Positions 1 to 6,169 of a DNA stretch of 7,549 nucleotides are shown here, piece by piece. Origin of the DNA: Actinomycetota bacterium (GTDB lineage: Bacteria > Actinomycetota > Thermoleophilia > RBG-16-64-13). The first letter of the stretch is position 1. The number at the start of each line of letters is the position of its first letter. A program made the position numbers and the translations under genes. Below the pieces are notes generated by a model. That model was not told the origin of the DNA. It saw only the letters and a program-made list of their open reading frames with translations, and made no database searches. The stretch is from contig JAMDDA010000128.1 of assembly GCA_023488925.1 (NCBI GenBank), positions 1 through 7,549 of the forward strand, in the 5' to 3' direction.

Positions 1-315
1 CTCGGCACGCTGGTGCACACGATCCTGCGGCCGGCCGAGTACCTGGCCGACGTCAGGGAGCGGGAGCTGGAGATGCGGGCCATGGAGCAGGAGCTGCGGG
101 CGGTGCGGGTGTGCCCGAACTGCCGGGAGCCCGTACGCGAGGACTATGTGGTGTGTCCCAAGTGCCGCAAGAGCCTGCGTTCGCGCTGCGATGCGTGCGG
201 ACGGCCCTTGGAGTACTCCTGGAAGGTCTGCCCGTACTGTGGGGCCGAGCCCCATACGCGCCGCCCGGCCCCCAGCCTGGACGCCGCCACGGCACTCTTG
301 GGCGGCGAGGCCTGA
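1..315 (+). CDS. Double zinc-ribbon protein, 5' truncated
   Basis: The reading frame is open from the first base of the window to a TGA at 313-315, so the gene very probably begins upstream. A GTG at 13 is possible as a start, but the 12 bases before it show no ribosome binding site and read as hydrophobic codons (LGTL). The visible 104 residues start with a short hydrophobic stretch, possibly the end of a membrane helix. A charged helix follows ([20 protein letters not shown]), then four CxxC pairs (CPNC, CPKC, CDAC, CPYC) starting near bases 112, 154, 187 and 229. Four evenly placed CxxC knuckles fit a double zinc ribbon (DZR-like) that binds two zinc ions. The C-terminus is a short Ala/Pro-rich tail. 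The family is broad, so no substrate or partner can be named. A membrane-anchored zinc-ribbon protein is the best guess. The domain call is firm; function is unknown. Confidence 0.8.
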   Translation, partial: LGTLVHTILRPAEYLADVRERELEMRAMEQELRAVRVCPNCREPVREDYVVCPKCRKSLRSRCDACGRPLEYSWKVCPYCGAEPHTRRPAPSLDAATALLGGEA

Positions 316-353
316 GCCCGCACGCCGGGCGGCCCCTCGGGAGAGCGAGTCCG

Positions 354-373
354 GCGGCGGCCGCGGCCGCCGC
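354..373. repeat. 20-base perfect GC palindrome
   Basis: These 20 bases equal their own reverse complement exactly, and the symmetry breaks on the next base at each side. The palindrome consists only of G and C and contains two overlapping GCGGCCGC octamers (357-364 and 363-370). As RNA it could form an 8-bp stem with a 4-base loop. It lies 38 bases after the zinc-ribbon stop and is followed by only three T residues, so it is a weak candidate terminator or processing site. GGC-rich runs arise easily in DNA of this composition, so chance is a serious alternative. Confidence 0.45.
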
Positions 374-390
374 TTTGCTGTGTGAGTACA

Positions 391-418
391 CCGCGCGGCC
401 GGAGGAGGCCCGGCGCGG
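391..418 (+). promoter_or_regulatory. Possible ndk leader hairpin
   Basis: CCGCGC at 391-396 pairs with GCGCGG at 413-418, and GGCC at 397-400 pairs with GGCC at 407-410. This leaves a GGAGGA loop and a two-base bulge at 411-412. The hairpin ends six bases before the ndk Shine-Dalgarno at 424-430. The loop carries a second Shine-Dalgarno-like sequence with no start codon at a proper distance, so it could act as a ribosome standby site or protein target. No promoter was recognised in this gap. The pairing is seen in the sequence; any regulatory role is inference. Confidence 0.3.
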
Positions 419-434
419 ACGCGAGGAGGTTTGC

Positions 435-857
435 ATGGGTGTGGAACGGACCCTGGTGTTGATCAAGCCGAACGGCGTGGCCCGCGGTCTTGTAGGAGAG
501 ATCACCGCTCGCTTCGAACGGCGCGGATTCGTGCTCAAGGGCATGCGCATGCTCAACGTGAGCCGGGAGCTCGCCGAGAAGCACTACGAGGAGCATGTGG
601 GCAAGCCCTTCTTCGAGGAGCTGGTGGGGTTCATCACTTCGGGGCCGATCGTCGCCCTGGCTGTCGAGGGGCCTTCGGCCGTGAAGGTCGTGCGTGACAT
701 GATGGGCGCCACCGACCCGCTGCAGGCGGCCCCGGGCACCATTCGCGGGGACTTCGCCCTCGAGATCGGGGAAAACGTCGTTCACGGGTCCGACAGTGAG
801 GAGAGCGCCGCCCGGGAGCTGGCGTTGTATTTCGGGCCGGATGACCTGATGCCCTGA
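435..857 (+). CDS. ndk: Nucleoside diphosphate kinase
   Basis: This enzyme transfers the gamma-phosphate of ATP to nucleoside diphosphates through a phosphohistidine intermediate, balancing the cytosolic NTP and dNTP pools. The 140-residue product has the usual bacterial length. It begins [15 protein letters not shown], the nucleotide-binding start of the family. It has the H-x(n)-KPFF segment at residues 54-60, TSGP at 68-71 and GATDP at 91-95. It also has TIRGDF at 102-107 and the active-site signature NVVHGSDS with catalytic His117. The usual KPDGV motif reads KPNGV here, an Asp-to-Asn variant that should not remove activity. The ATG is fixed by an excellent Shine-Dalgarno, AGGAGGT at 424-430, four bases upstream. 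The frame is open far upstream of this start, but that part does not look like the family. maf follows after 62 bases. Identification is very secure. Confidence 0.97.
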   Translation: MGVERTLVLIKPNGVARGLVGEITARFERRGFVLKGMRMLNVSRELAEKHYEEHVGKPFFEELVGFITSGPIVALAVEGPSAVKVVRDMMGATDPLQAAPGTIRGDFALEIGENVVHGSDSEESAARELALYFGPDDLMP

Positions 858-919
858 GCGGGGCCGTAACGGCTGCGTCTAGCGGCCGGAGTGTCCGGGC
901 GCCGCCTGGAGCTGCGTAG

Positions 920-1567
920 ATGAGCACCCCTTCCGTGTTTCCCGCCGATTTCCGTCTTCTGCTGGCTTCCCAGTCCCCGCGGAGACGGGAGTTGCTCGCC
1001 GCTGCCGGTGTGCCTTTCAGCGTGGTGGCCGCGGCCGCCGAGGAGGAGAGCGCAGGGGGCGAACCGGGCGCTGTCGCGGAGAGAAACGCTCTTGCCAAGG
1101 CCAAGGCGGCCGTCGTGCCTGCCGGCATGGGCTCCAAGGTCTTCGTGTTGGGCACCGATACTATCGTCGTGGTGGACCGGGCGATTCTCGGGAAACCCCG
1201 TGACCGCGGGGAGGCCGCCGCCATGTTGCGGGCCTTGTCGGGAAGAGCTCACCAGGTGATCTCGGGTGTAGCCCTGCTCCGCTGCGAAGGGGGCCGGGAG
1301 GCGGCGGTGGAGGTGGGCCACGCTGTGACCACGGTACGTTTCCTCCCCCTCGAGACCGCGGGCCTCGAGGCGTACCTGGCCTCGGGGGAGTGGCAGGGCA
1401 AAGCCGGAGCCTATGCCATTCAGGGCCGGGCCGCCCTGTTCGTCGAGGGCATCGAGGGAGAGTACACCAACGTCGTGGGTTTGCCCTTGGCGCTGCTGAC
1501 CCGCCTCTTCCGTCGCCTCGGTTTCGATCTGTTGCGGGGCGAGTGGGTAGAGGGCGGGGCGGTGTAG
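920..1567 (+). CDS. maf: Maf-family nucleoside triphosphate pyrophosphatase
   Basis: Maf proteins hydrolyse nucleoside triphosphates to monophosphate and pyrophosphate. They are thought to clean the nucleotide pool or to slow division when overproduced. The 215-residue product carries the N-terminal signature LLASQSPRRRELL (residues 14-26) with the SxSPRR phosphate-binding motif. It also has K60 and K62 in the AKAKA segment, GTDT with the likely catalytic Asp80, and LGKP at 90-93. ALSGRAHQVISGVAL lies at 105-119, and GKAGAYAIQG with Gln168 at 160-169. GEYTNVVGLP (180-189) closes the conserved core. The GKAGAYAIQG wording fits the YhdE branch, which prefers dTTP and UTP, better than the m7GTP-specific YceF branch; that specificity call is from memory of the family. 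The ATG has a modest GGAG at 908-911, eight bases upstream. maf next to mreB is common in bacteria. A hairpin follows its stop directly. Confidence 0.95.
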   Translation: MSTPSVFPADFRLLLASQSPRRRELLAAAGVPFSVVAAAAEEESAGGEPGAVAERNALAKAKAAVVPAGMGSKVFVLGTDTIVVVDRAILGKPRDRGEAAAMLRALSGRAHQVISGVALLRCEGGREAAVEVGHAVTTVRFLPLETAGLEAYLASGEWQGKAGAYAIQGRAALFVEGIEGEYTNVVGLPLALLTRLFRRLGFDLLRGEWVEGGAV

Positions 1568-1595
1568 GTCGCGGGCCGAGAGCCGGGGCGCGACC
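1567..1595 (+). terminator. Candidate hairpin terminator after maf
   Basis: GGTCGCG at the maf stop (its last base is included) pairs perfectly over 7 bp with CGCGACC at 1589-1595. An inner 3-bp stem, GGC at 1574-1576 with GCC at 1582-1584, carries a five-base loop, leaving four bulged G residues at 1585-1588. No T-tract follows, so this is not a classical intrinsic terminator. Its position directly after a stop codon and before a likely promoter suggests attenuation or RNA protection. Confidence 0.35.
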
Positions 1596-1649
1596 CTGCC
1601 GTCGCCTCGCGATGGTCCGGGGGCGGGTGGTGTTTGTGGGAGCAGCAGG

Positions 1650-1655
1650 TATAAT
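1650..1655 (+). promoter_or_regulatory. Likely -10 box of the mre operon promoter
   Basis: TATAAT matches the housekeeping sigma consensus at all six positions and is among the most AT-rich spots in a GC-rich window. It lies about 55 bases before the proposed mreB start, in the longest intergenic gap (1568-1710). No good -35 box was found at 16-18 bases spacing (candidates GTGGTG or TGGTGT match poorly), and there is no extended -10 TGn. Transcription would start near 1661-1664, giving a leader of roughly 50 bases. Actinobacterial promoters often depend mainly on the -10 element. The site would let mreBCD-mrdA-rodA be transcribed independently of ndk-maf. Confidence 0.5.
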
Positions 1656-1671
1656 CACTGCTTCGTAGGCG

Positions 1672-1685
1672 CGGCGCGCGCGCCG
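1672..1685. repeat. 14-base GC palindrome in the mreB leader
   Basis: The 14 bases are a perfect palindrome of alternating C and G around the centre. If transcription begins near 1661, the transcript carries this element about 14 bases before the mreB Shine-Dalgarno. A stem of about five base pairs with a four-base loop is possible. It might stabilise the leader, act as an operator, or reflect composition alone. Confidence 0.35.
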
Positions 1686-1698
1686 TGACCCCGAGTGC

Positions 1699-1704
1699 GG
1701 AGGG
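1699..1704 (+). promoter_or_regulatory. Shine-Dalgarno that points to an ATC start for mreB
   Basis: GGAGGG is the only strong ribosome binding site before mreB. It is separated by six bases from the ATC at 1711, which is ideal spacing. It lies 48 bases from the first in-frame ATG at 1753, too far to serve it. The bases just before 1753 show no comparable purine run. The site therefore supports the upstream, non-canonical start. Confidence 0.6.
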
Positions 1705-1710
1705 ATCGTC

Positions 1711-2754
1711 ATCGGGTTCCTGAGCTTCATCACAGGCTTCGGCGGCCGAGACATGGCCGTCGATCTCGGTACAGCCAATACATTGGTCTACGTGCGGGGG
1801 CGGGGCATCGTCCTCTCCGAACCCTCGGTGGTGGCCATCGATTCCCGTTCCGGTGAGGTGCATGCAGTCGGCGCTGAAGCGAAACGTATGCTCGGCCGCA
1901 CACCGGGAACCATCACCGCCATTCGCCCTCTCAAGGACGGCGTCATCGCCGATTTCGACGTCACCGAGCAGATGCTCCGGCACTTCATCCAGAAGGTGCA
2001 CCAGAACCGCTGGGCACACCCGCGCGTCGTGGTATGTGTGCCTTCGGGCGTGACCGGGGTGGAGCGCCGGGCGGTGGAAGAAGCCACCATCACCGCGGGC
2101 GCGCGGGCCGCCTATCTCATCGAGGAGCCCATGGCCGCCGCCATCGGGGCCGGCCTGCCGGTGAGTGAGCCCACGGGCAGCATGATCGTGGACATCGGGG
2201 GCGGCACCAGCGAAGTGGCGGTGATCTCTCTGGGAGGGATCGTGACCGCCCAGTCGGTACGCATCGGCGGCGACGAGCTGGACGAGGCGATCATCGCCTA
2301 TGTCAAGAAGGAGTACAAGCTCATGATCGGCAGTCAGACGGCCGAGGAGCTGAAACTGGAGATCGGTTCGGCGTTTCCTCTGGAGGAGGAGGAGCAGGCC
2401 GAGATCCGCGGCCGCGACCTGGTGACGGGTTTGCCCAAGACGGTGCTCATCTCCTCCGAGGAGGTCCGTGAGGCCATCGCCGAGCCCGTGGCCACCATTG
2501 TCGATGCCATCAAGGCCACCCTCGACAAGACCCCTCCGGAGCTTGCCTCCGACATCATGGACCGGGGCATCATGCTCGCCGGTGGTGGCTCCCTGTTGAA
2601 AGGCCTGACGGAGCGCATTCGGCAGGAGACGCAGATGCCCGTGCACCTGGCGGAGTCGCCGCTCACGTGCGTGGCGGTGGGCTCCGGCCGCTCGTTGGAA
2701 GAGTTCGAGGCACTGCACAGGAGTTCGCAGAGGGCACGAAGGCGCCGCTACTAG
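1711..2754 (+). CDS. mreB: Rod-shape protein MreB (actin homologue), probable ATC start
   Basis: MreB is the bacterial actin that forms membrane-bound filaments and organises cylindrical wall synthesis with MreC, MreD, RodA and PBP2. All actin-fold elements are present. Counting from the ATG at 1753, these are phosphate-1 loop DLGTANT (4-10), EPSVVAID (23-30), and [11 protein letters not shown] (58-68). Also present are [12 protein letters not shown] (97-108), phosphate-2 loop DIGGGT (147-152) and the adenosine-site glycines G277-G279. From 1753 the protein is 333 residues and starts abruptly at MAVDLGT. The frame continues upstream to a TAG at 1666 without ATG, GTG or TTG. The 14 codons from 1711 read (I/M)[13 protein letters not shown], with strongly coding third positions and a sequence that fits the hydrophobic N-terminal membrane helix and RDMAVD start of the family. 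With GGAGGG six bases before the ATC, a 347-residue product from ATC is preferred. The family call is certain; the start is inferred. The C-terminus ends in an odd arginine-rich tail. Confidence 0.97.
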   Translation: MGFLSFITGFGGRDMAVDLGTANTLVYVRGRGIVLSEPSVVAIDSRSGEVHAVGAEAKRMLGRTPGTITAIRPLKDGVIADFDVTEQMLRHFIQKVHQNRWAHPRVVVCVPSGVTGVERRAVEEATITAGARAAYLIEEPMAAAIGAGLPVSEPTGSMIVDIGGGTSEVAVISLGGIVTAQSVRIGGDELDEAIIAYVKKEYKLMIGSQTAEELKLEIGSAFPLEEEEQAEIRGRDLVTGLPKTVLISSEEVREAIAEPVATIVDAIKATLDKTPPELASDIMDRGIMLAGGGSLLKGLTERIRQETQMPVHLAESPLTCVAVGSGRSLEEFEALHRSSQRARRRRY

Positions 2755-2769
2755 CTAGCGGGGGTCGCT

Positions 2770-3708
2770 ATGCCGCGCAAAACCCTAGTCCGGCGGCGAG
2801 TGGCGTTCGCCGCCTTGGTCCTCACGGCGCTGGTGCTGATGAGTGTGTTCTTCCGGGAGCCCGCGACCGGAGTTCTCCATTCCGTGCAGCGGACCGGTTT
2901 CGACGTGCTCTCCCCGCTGCAGGGGCTGGCTTCGCGGGCCGTTCAGCCGTTTCAAGACGGCTACCGCTGGACCAAGGACCTCTTGCACGCCAACCGCCGC
3001 AATAGGGAGATGGCCGCGGAGCTGGAGCAACTACGTGGTCAACTGGTGCTTCTGGAGGAAGCCCGGCAGGAGAACGAGCGTCTCAAAGCCATGCTCGAGC
3101 TCCGAGACGCCGAGATCTTCCCCAAAGGGTCTACCTTTGTGACCGCCCGGGTCATCGGCCGCTCGCCGACCCGCTGGCAGGAGTGGGTGGAGATCGACAA
3201 GGGCACCGCCGACGGAGTGGCTCTGAACCAGCCGGTGGTGGGAGCCACCGTTCCCCTGGACAAGTCGCTGTCCGGCAAGGGGTTGGTGGGGAAGGTGATC
3301 GCCGTGGGCGAGCACGCGGCCCAGGTGCAGTTGATCATCGACCCGGAGTCGAGAGTGGCCGCCGTCGTCCAGGGCACGACCGAACGGCCCCAGGGTATCG
3401 TGGAAGGCATGGTGCCGGGCAAGTTGATCATGGACTATGTGGACCGCGACAAGGTGGTGGAACTCAAGCGCATCGTGATCACCTCGGGTTTCGGCCAGAT
3501 TTTCCCCAAAGGGATCCCTATCGGCCTGGTCGAGAGCGTGGGTGAGGAAGACGTGAACATCTACAAACAGATCGAGGTCCGCCCTTTCGTGGACTTCAGC
3601 ACGCTGGAGGAGGTCATGGTGCTGACGAACCCGGTGATCGTGGGCGAAAAGCTCGAGGATATGCGTTCCGTGGCACCCCAACAGGACATGGGGACGGGGA
3701 GCCGATGA
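2770..3708 (+). CDS. mreC: Rod-shape determining protein MreC
   Basis: MreC is a bitopic membrane protein whose extracytoplasmic part binds and activates PBP2 and links it to MreB filaments. The 312-residue product has a short basic N-terminus, one membrane helix at about residues 10-28, and a coiled coil at about 70-111 rich in Glu, Arg and Leu. The periplasmic-type beta domains follow. Diagnostic stretches are VGKVIAVGEHAAQVQLIIDP, followed by ESRVAAVVQ, and TSGFGQIFPKGIPIG at 238-252, the hallmark second-domain motif. Length and order match the family. The ATG lies 15 bases after mreB in the same reading frame, with GGGGGT at 2760-2765 as a G-rich ribosome site. The acidic, polar tail after residue 295 is variable in the family. 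Its stop overlaps the first ATG of a short open frame leading to mreD. Confidence 0.96.
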   Translation: MPRKTLVRRRVAFAALVLTALVLMSVFFREPATGVLHSVQRTGFDVLSPLQGLASRAVQPFQDGYRWTKDLLHANRRNREMAAELEQLRGQLVLLEEARQENERLKAMLELRDAEIFPKGSTFVTARVIGRSPTRWQEWVEIDKGTADGVALNQPVVGATVPLDKSLSGKGLVGKVIAVGEHAAQVQLIIDPESRVAAVVQGTTERPQGIVEGMVPGKLIMDYVDRDKVVELKRIVITSGFGQIFPKGIPIGLVESVGEEDVNIYKQIEVRPFVDFSTLEEVMVLTNPVIVGEKLEDMRSVAPQQDMGTGSR

Positions 3709-3746
3709 TCCCCGCAGACCTCGGCGGGACGGCGCCGTCGCCATGA
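3705..3746 (+). other. Possible 13-codon minicistron linking mreC and mreD
   Basis: An ATG at 3705 overlaps the mreC TGA as ATGA. It opens a 13-residue frame (MIPADLGGTAPSP) whose TGA at 3744-3746 overlaps the mreD ATG, again as ATGA. The short frame thus spans the whole mreC-mreD gap, and its start resembles the MreD start (MIPAWLAD): M, I, P, A and L coincide. mreD has no convincing ribosome site of its own. Translating ribosomes could therefore be handed from mreC through this frame to mreD. It may instead be a decayed duplicate of the mreD start, or chance. Confidence 0.35.
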
Positions 3747-4270
3747 TTCCGGCCTGGCTCGCCGACAAAGGCAGGCTTGTCCTGGCTCTGGTGCTGGCCG
3801 TCGTTCTGCAGACCATCGTGACGTCGCAGCTGCCCATTCTCGGTGTGACCGCCGACCTGTTCCTCCTGCTGACGGTGCTGGTGGCCATCGCCCGGGGAGC
3901 GGGCGTCGGGCTGGTCTTCGGCTTCGCGGCCGGGCTTACGGCCGACATCGTCTTCCTGGAACCCGTGGGGTTGCGAACGTTCATCTACCTGCTGGTAGGG
4001 TACGGCGTGGGTTGGTACGTCGAGGAGTTCGGGCTGCAGAGCGCCTGGATGGTGGTGATCCTGGCGGGGACGGCGTCGCTCCTGTCGCAGGCGGTGTACG
4101 GCCTGTTCCAGTTCATCACGGGTTCGGCAGGGGGGCTGCTGGCCATGACGCGCCTGCAGATTCTGCCGGCCGCGCTCGTCGACGGGTTGTTGGCCGCGCC
4201 GTTGTATTTGGGGCTGGTGCGCCTACGCCTCCTGCCTCGTCCGGACGCCGGCGATCCTTCGTTCCGCTAG
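3743..4270 (+). CDS. mreD: Rod-shape determining protein MreD
   Basis: MreD is a small polytopic membrane protein of the elongasome that modulates the action of MreC on PBP2. The 175-residue product has the usual length. It shows about five or six hydrophobic segments, near residues 11-27, 38-50, 53-71, 79-93, 100-125 and 140-162. The segment GLVFGFAAGLTADIVF around 56-71 carries the conserved Gly-rich turn with Asp68 seen in MreD. It was recognised from hydrophobicity, size, that motif and its place between mreC and mrdA, because the family is weakly conserved. The ATG at 3743 is the first start in frame after mreC. Upstream purines (GGGAC near 3726-3730) are too distant to be a good ribosome site, so coupling to upstream translation is likely. 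The TAG stop forms part of the mrdA Shine-Dalgarno. Confidence 0.92.
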   Translation: MIPAWLADKGRLVLALVLAVVLQTIVTSQLPILGVTADLFLLLTVLVAIARGAGVGLVFGFAAGLTADIVFLEPVGLRTFIYLLVGYGVGWYVEEFGLQSAWMVVILAGTASLLSQAVYGLFQFITGSAGGLLAMTRLQILPAALVDGLLAAPLYLGLVRLRLLPRPDAGDPSFR

Positions 4271-4279
4271 GAGTCCTCC

Positions 4280-6169
4280 GTGTACCTGGAGCCTGTGAGG
4301 AAGAAGCGCCCGCCGGGGGACGACCCTTCCATCGGCATGCGCCTGGGACTCTTGGCGGTGGCGGCGGTGCTGCTCTTCTCTGTGCTCGGCTTCCGCCTGT
4401 GGTTCCTGCAGATTCTTTCCGGCGACCGTTTTGTCGAGCTGGCCAACAACAACCGCCTCCGCACCGTGAGCATCGAGGCGCCTCGGGGGGTCATCTACGA
4501 TCGGAACGGCAAGGTGCTGGTGAAGAATCGGGCCGGGCTGAGCGTGGGCATCCTGCCCATGGATGTTCAAGACGAGGCCGAGGTGGTGTCTCGGCTGGCG
4601 CGGGTCTTGCAGATCCCCGAAGAAGATATCGCCAAGAAACTTGCGAAGGGTAAACTGGATCCCTACGTGGTAACCACGATCAAGGAGGATGTGCCCGAGA
4701 ATCCCGTGGTGGCCTATCTCGAGGAGCACAGCCTCGAGTTCCCGGGAGTGCGGGTGGAGAAATCTTACCTCCGCGACTATCCCCGGCGGAGCTTCGCCAC
4801 GCACCTGCTGGGCTACGTCGGCGAGATCTCCGACGATGATCTCCAGAAGGAGCAGTTCCGGGCGCTCAAGGCGGGCACCCACGTCGGCAAAGATGGGGTG
4901 GAAGCCACGTACGACTCTTCCCTGCGGGGAAAGGACGGCTCCCGCACGGTCGAGGTCGACGCCATGGGCCGGCCGAAGCGGGTGCGTGATCAGGTGGACC
5001 CCCTCCCGGGCAACAACCTGGTGCTCACCATCGACTCCGATATCCAGGACGCGGCCGAACGGGCCGTGCGCGAAGGGGTGGAGCGCGCCCGTAACAGCGG
5101 CTTCAAGAACGCGGCGGCGGGCGCCGTGGTGGCTCTGGATCCCCGAAACGGCGAGATTCTCGCGCTGACCTCATACCCCGACTACGACTTGTCCAAGTGG
5201 GTGGGGGGCATGAAGACGGAAGATTACGCGGCCCTCACTGCTCCCGAGGCGCACAATCCCCTTTTCAACCGGGCCATCAAAGGGCTGTACCCGGCGGCGT
5301 CGACGTTCAAGCCCTTCGTGGCCGCCACCGCCCTGAAAACCGACCTGATCTCGTGGGATACGAAGTTCTTCGACGACGGCACCTTCAGGATAGGCCGGCA
5401 GGTCTGGAAGGACTGGAAGCCGGGAGGCCACGGCGAAGTCAACCTGGTTCAAGCTCTCGGGGAATCCTGCGACGTCTACTTCTACAATCTCGGCAAGCAG
5501 TTCTATGACCAGAAAGGGGCCGTGCTGCAGGCGGGGCTGAGAGAGTTCGGGTTCGGCCGGGCGACGGGCATCGATCTTCCCGGCGAGGAGAAAGGCCGGG
5601 TTCCGGACAAGGACTGGAAGAAGGCGGTCGGCAAGACCGACGTGGACAAGCTGTGGAAGACCGGGGACGAGGTGAACTTGTCCATCGGCCAAGGCGACCT
5701 CCTGGTCACGCCCCTGCAGCTGGCGGTGGCCTTCGCCGCCATCGCCAATGGGGGCGATGTGTTGGTGCCGCGGGTGGGCATGCAGATCACCGACGCGTCC
5801 GGGAACGTGATCAAGCGCTTCGAGCCGGAGAAACGGGGCCACGTGCAGTTGAACCCCGAGGATCTCGACGCCGTTCGCCGCGGCCTGCGTTACGTCACCG
5901 CCGAGCCCGGCGGTACGGCCTACGCGGCTTTCAAGGGCTTCCCCGTCCCGGTCGCGGGCAAGACCGGTACCGCGGAAAAGCGGCCCGACGACGACTACGC
6001 GTGGTTCATGGGGTACGCGCCGGCGGACAACCCGGAGATCGTGGTGGTCGCGCTGGTGGAGCAGGGCGGCCACGGAAGCTCTGTGGCCGCCCCGGTGGTG
6101 CGGCGGGTCCTGGAATCGTATTTCCACATCGCCGTCAAGGGCCCCAGCGTGATCTCGGTGACGGAATGA
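4280..6169 (+). CDS. mrdA: Penicillin-binding protein 2 (elongasome transpeptidase)
   Basis: This class B penicillin-binding protein cross-links new peptidoglycan during cell elongation with RodA as its glycosyltransferase partner. The 629-residue product has a short cytoplasmic tail and one membrane helix at about 22-42. A PBP-dimer/pedestal domain follows from about residue 64, opening with PRGVIYDRNG at 68-77. The transpeptidase domain spans about 275-612. The catalytic triad motifs are intact: STFK with the acylated Ser341 and Lys344, SCD at 396-398 (the SxD form typical of PBP2 rather than SxN), and KTG at 561-563 in AGKTGTAEK. The residue before the active serine is Ala (YPAAS) where Gly is more usual. 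The GTG start is supported by AGGAG at 4269-4273, six bases upstream and overlapping the mreD stop. The next candidate, Met20, would cut into the N-terminal tail. The stop overlaps the rodA ATG as ATGA, implying translational coupling with its partner. Confidence 0.97.
   Translation: MYLEPVRKKRPPGDDPSIGMRLGLLAVAAVLLFSVLGFRLWFLQILSGDRFVELANNNRLRTVSIEAPRGVIYDRNGKVLVKNRAGLSVGILPMDVQDEAEVVSRLARVLQIPEEDIAKKLAKGKLDPYVVTTIKEDVPENPVVAYLEEHSLEFPGVRVEKSYLRDYPRRSFATHLLGYVGEISDDDLQKEQFRALKAGTHVGKDGVEATYDSSLRGKDGSRTVEVDAMGRPKRVRDQVDPLPGNNLVLTIDSDIQDAAERAVREGVERARNSGFKNAAAGAVVALDPRNGEILALTSYPDYDLSKWVGGMKTEDYAALTAPEAHNPLFNRAIKGLYPAASTFKPFVAATALKTDLISWDTKFFDDGTFRIGRQVWKDWKPGGHGEVNLVQALGESCDVYFYNLGKQFYDQKGAVLQAGLREFGFGRATGIDLPGEEKGRVPDKDWKKAVGKTDVDKLWKTGDEVNLSIGQGDLLVTPLQLAVAFAAIANGGDVLVPRVGMQITDASGNVIKRFEPEKRGHVQLNPEDLDAVRRGLRYVTAEPGGTAYAAFKGFPVPVAGKTGTAEKRPDDDYAWFMGYAPADNPEIVVVALVEQGGHGSSVAAPVVRRVLESYFHIAVKGPSVISVTE

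Noticed and set aside
111..434. Upstream extension of the ndk frame
   Set aside because: It overlaps the zinc-ribbon gene, its Pro/Arg/Ala-rich translation does not resemble the family, and AGGAGGT fixes the ATG at 435.
858..919. Possible terminator or promoter between ndk and maf
   Set aside because: Only a tiny GCCGT-ACGGC inverted repeat without a T-tract and no -10-like hexamer were seen, so ndk and maf are probably co-transcribed.
1685..1723. 12-codon GTG-started frame overlapping the mreB leader
   Set aside because: It has no ribosome site and ends inside the proposed mreB start region; nothing distinguishes it from chance.
1753..1755. ATG as the mreB start
   Set aside because: It is the first canonical start but has no ribosome site and truncates the conserved N-terminus. 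It remains the fallback if ATC is not used.
1420..2718. 432-codon open frame on the minus strand, opposite the end of maf and most of mreB
   Set aside because: It lies antisense to certain genes; high GC at third positions removes stops from the opposite strand. The His/Asp/Gly-rich product is typical of such shadows.
5291..5311. Ala in place of the usual Gly before the PBP2 active serine, as a sign of an inactive enzyme
   Set aside because: Ser341, Lys344, SCD and KTG are all intact and this position tolerates small residues, so activity is expected.
5653..6165. Upstream extension of the rodA frame within mrdA
   Set aside because: The translation is an Arg/Gly-rich shadow of the PBP2 transpeptidase domain; the SEDS fold starts after the ATG at 6166.
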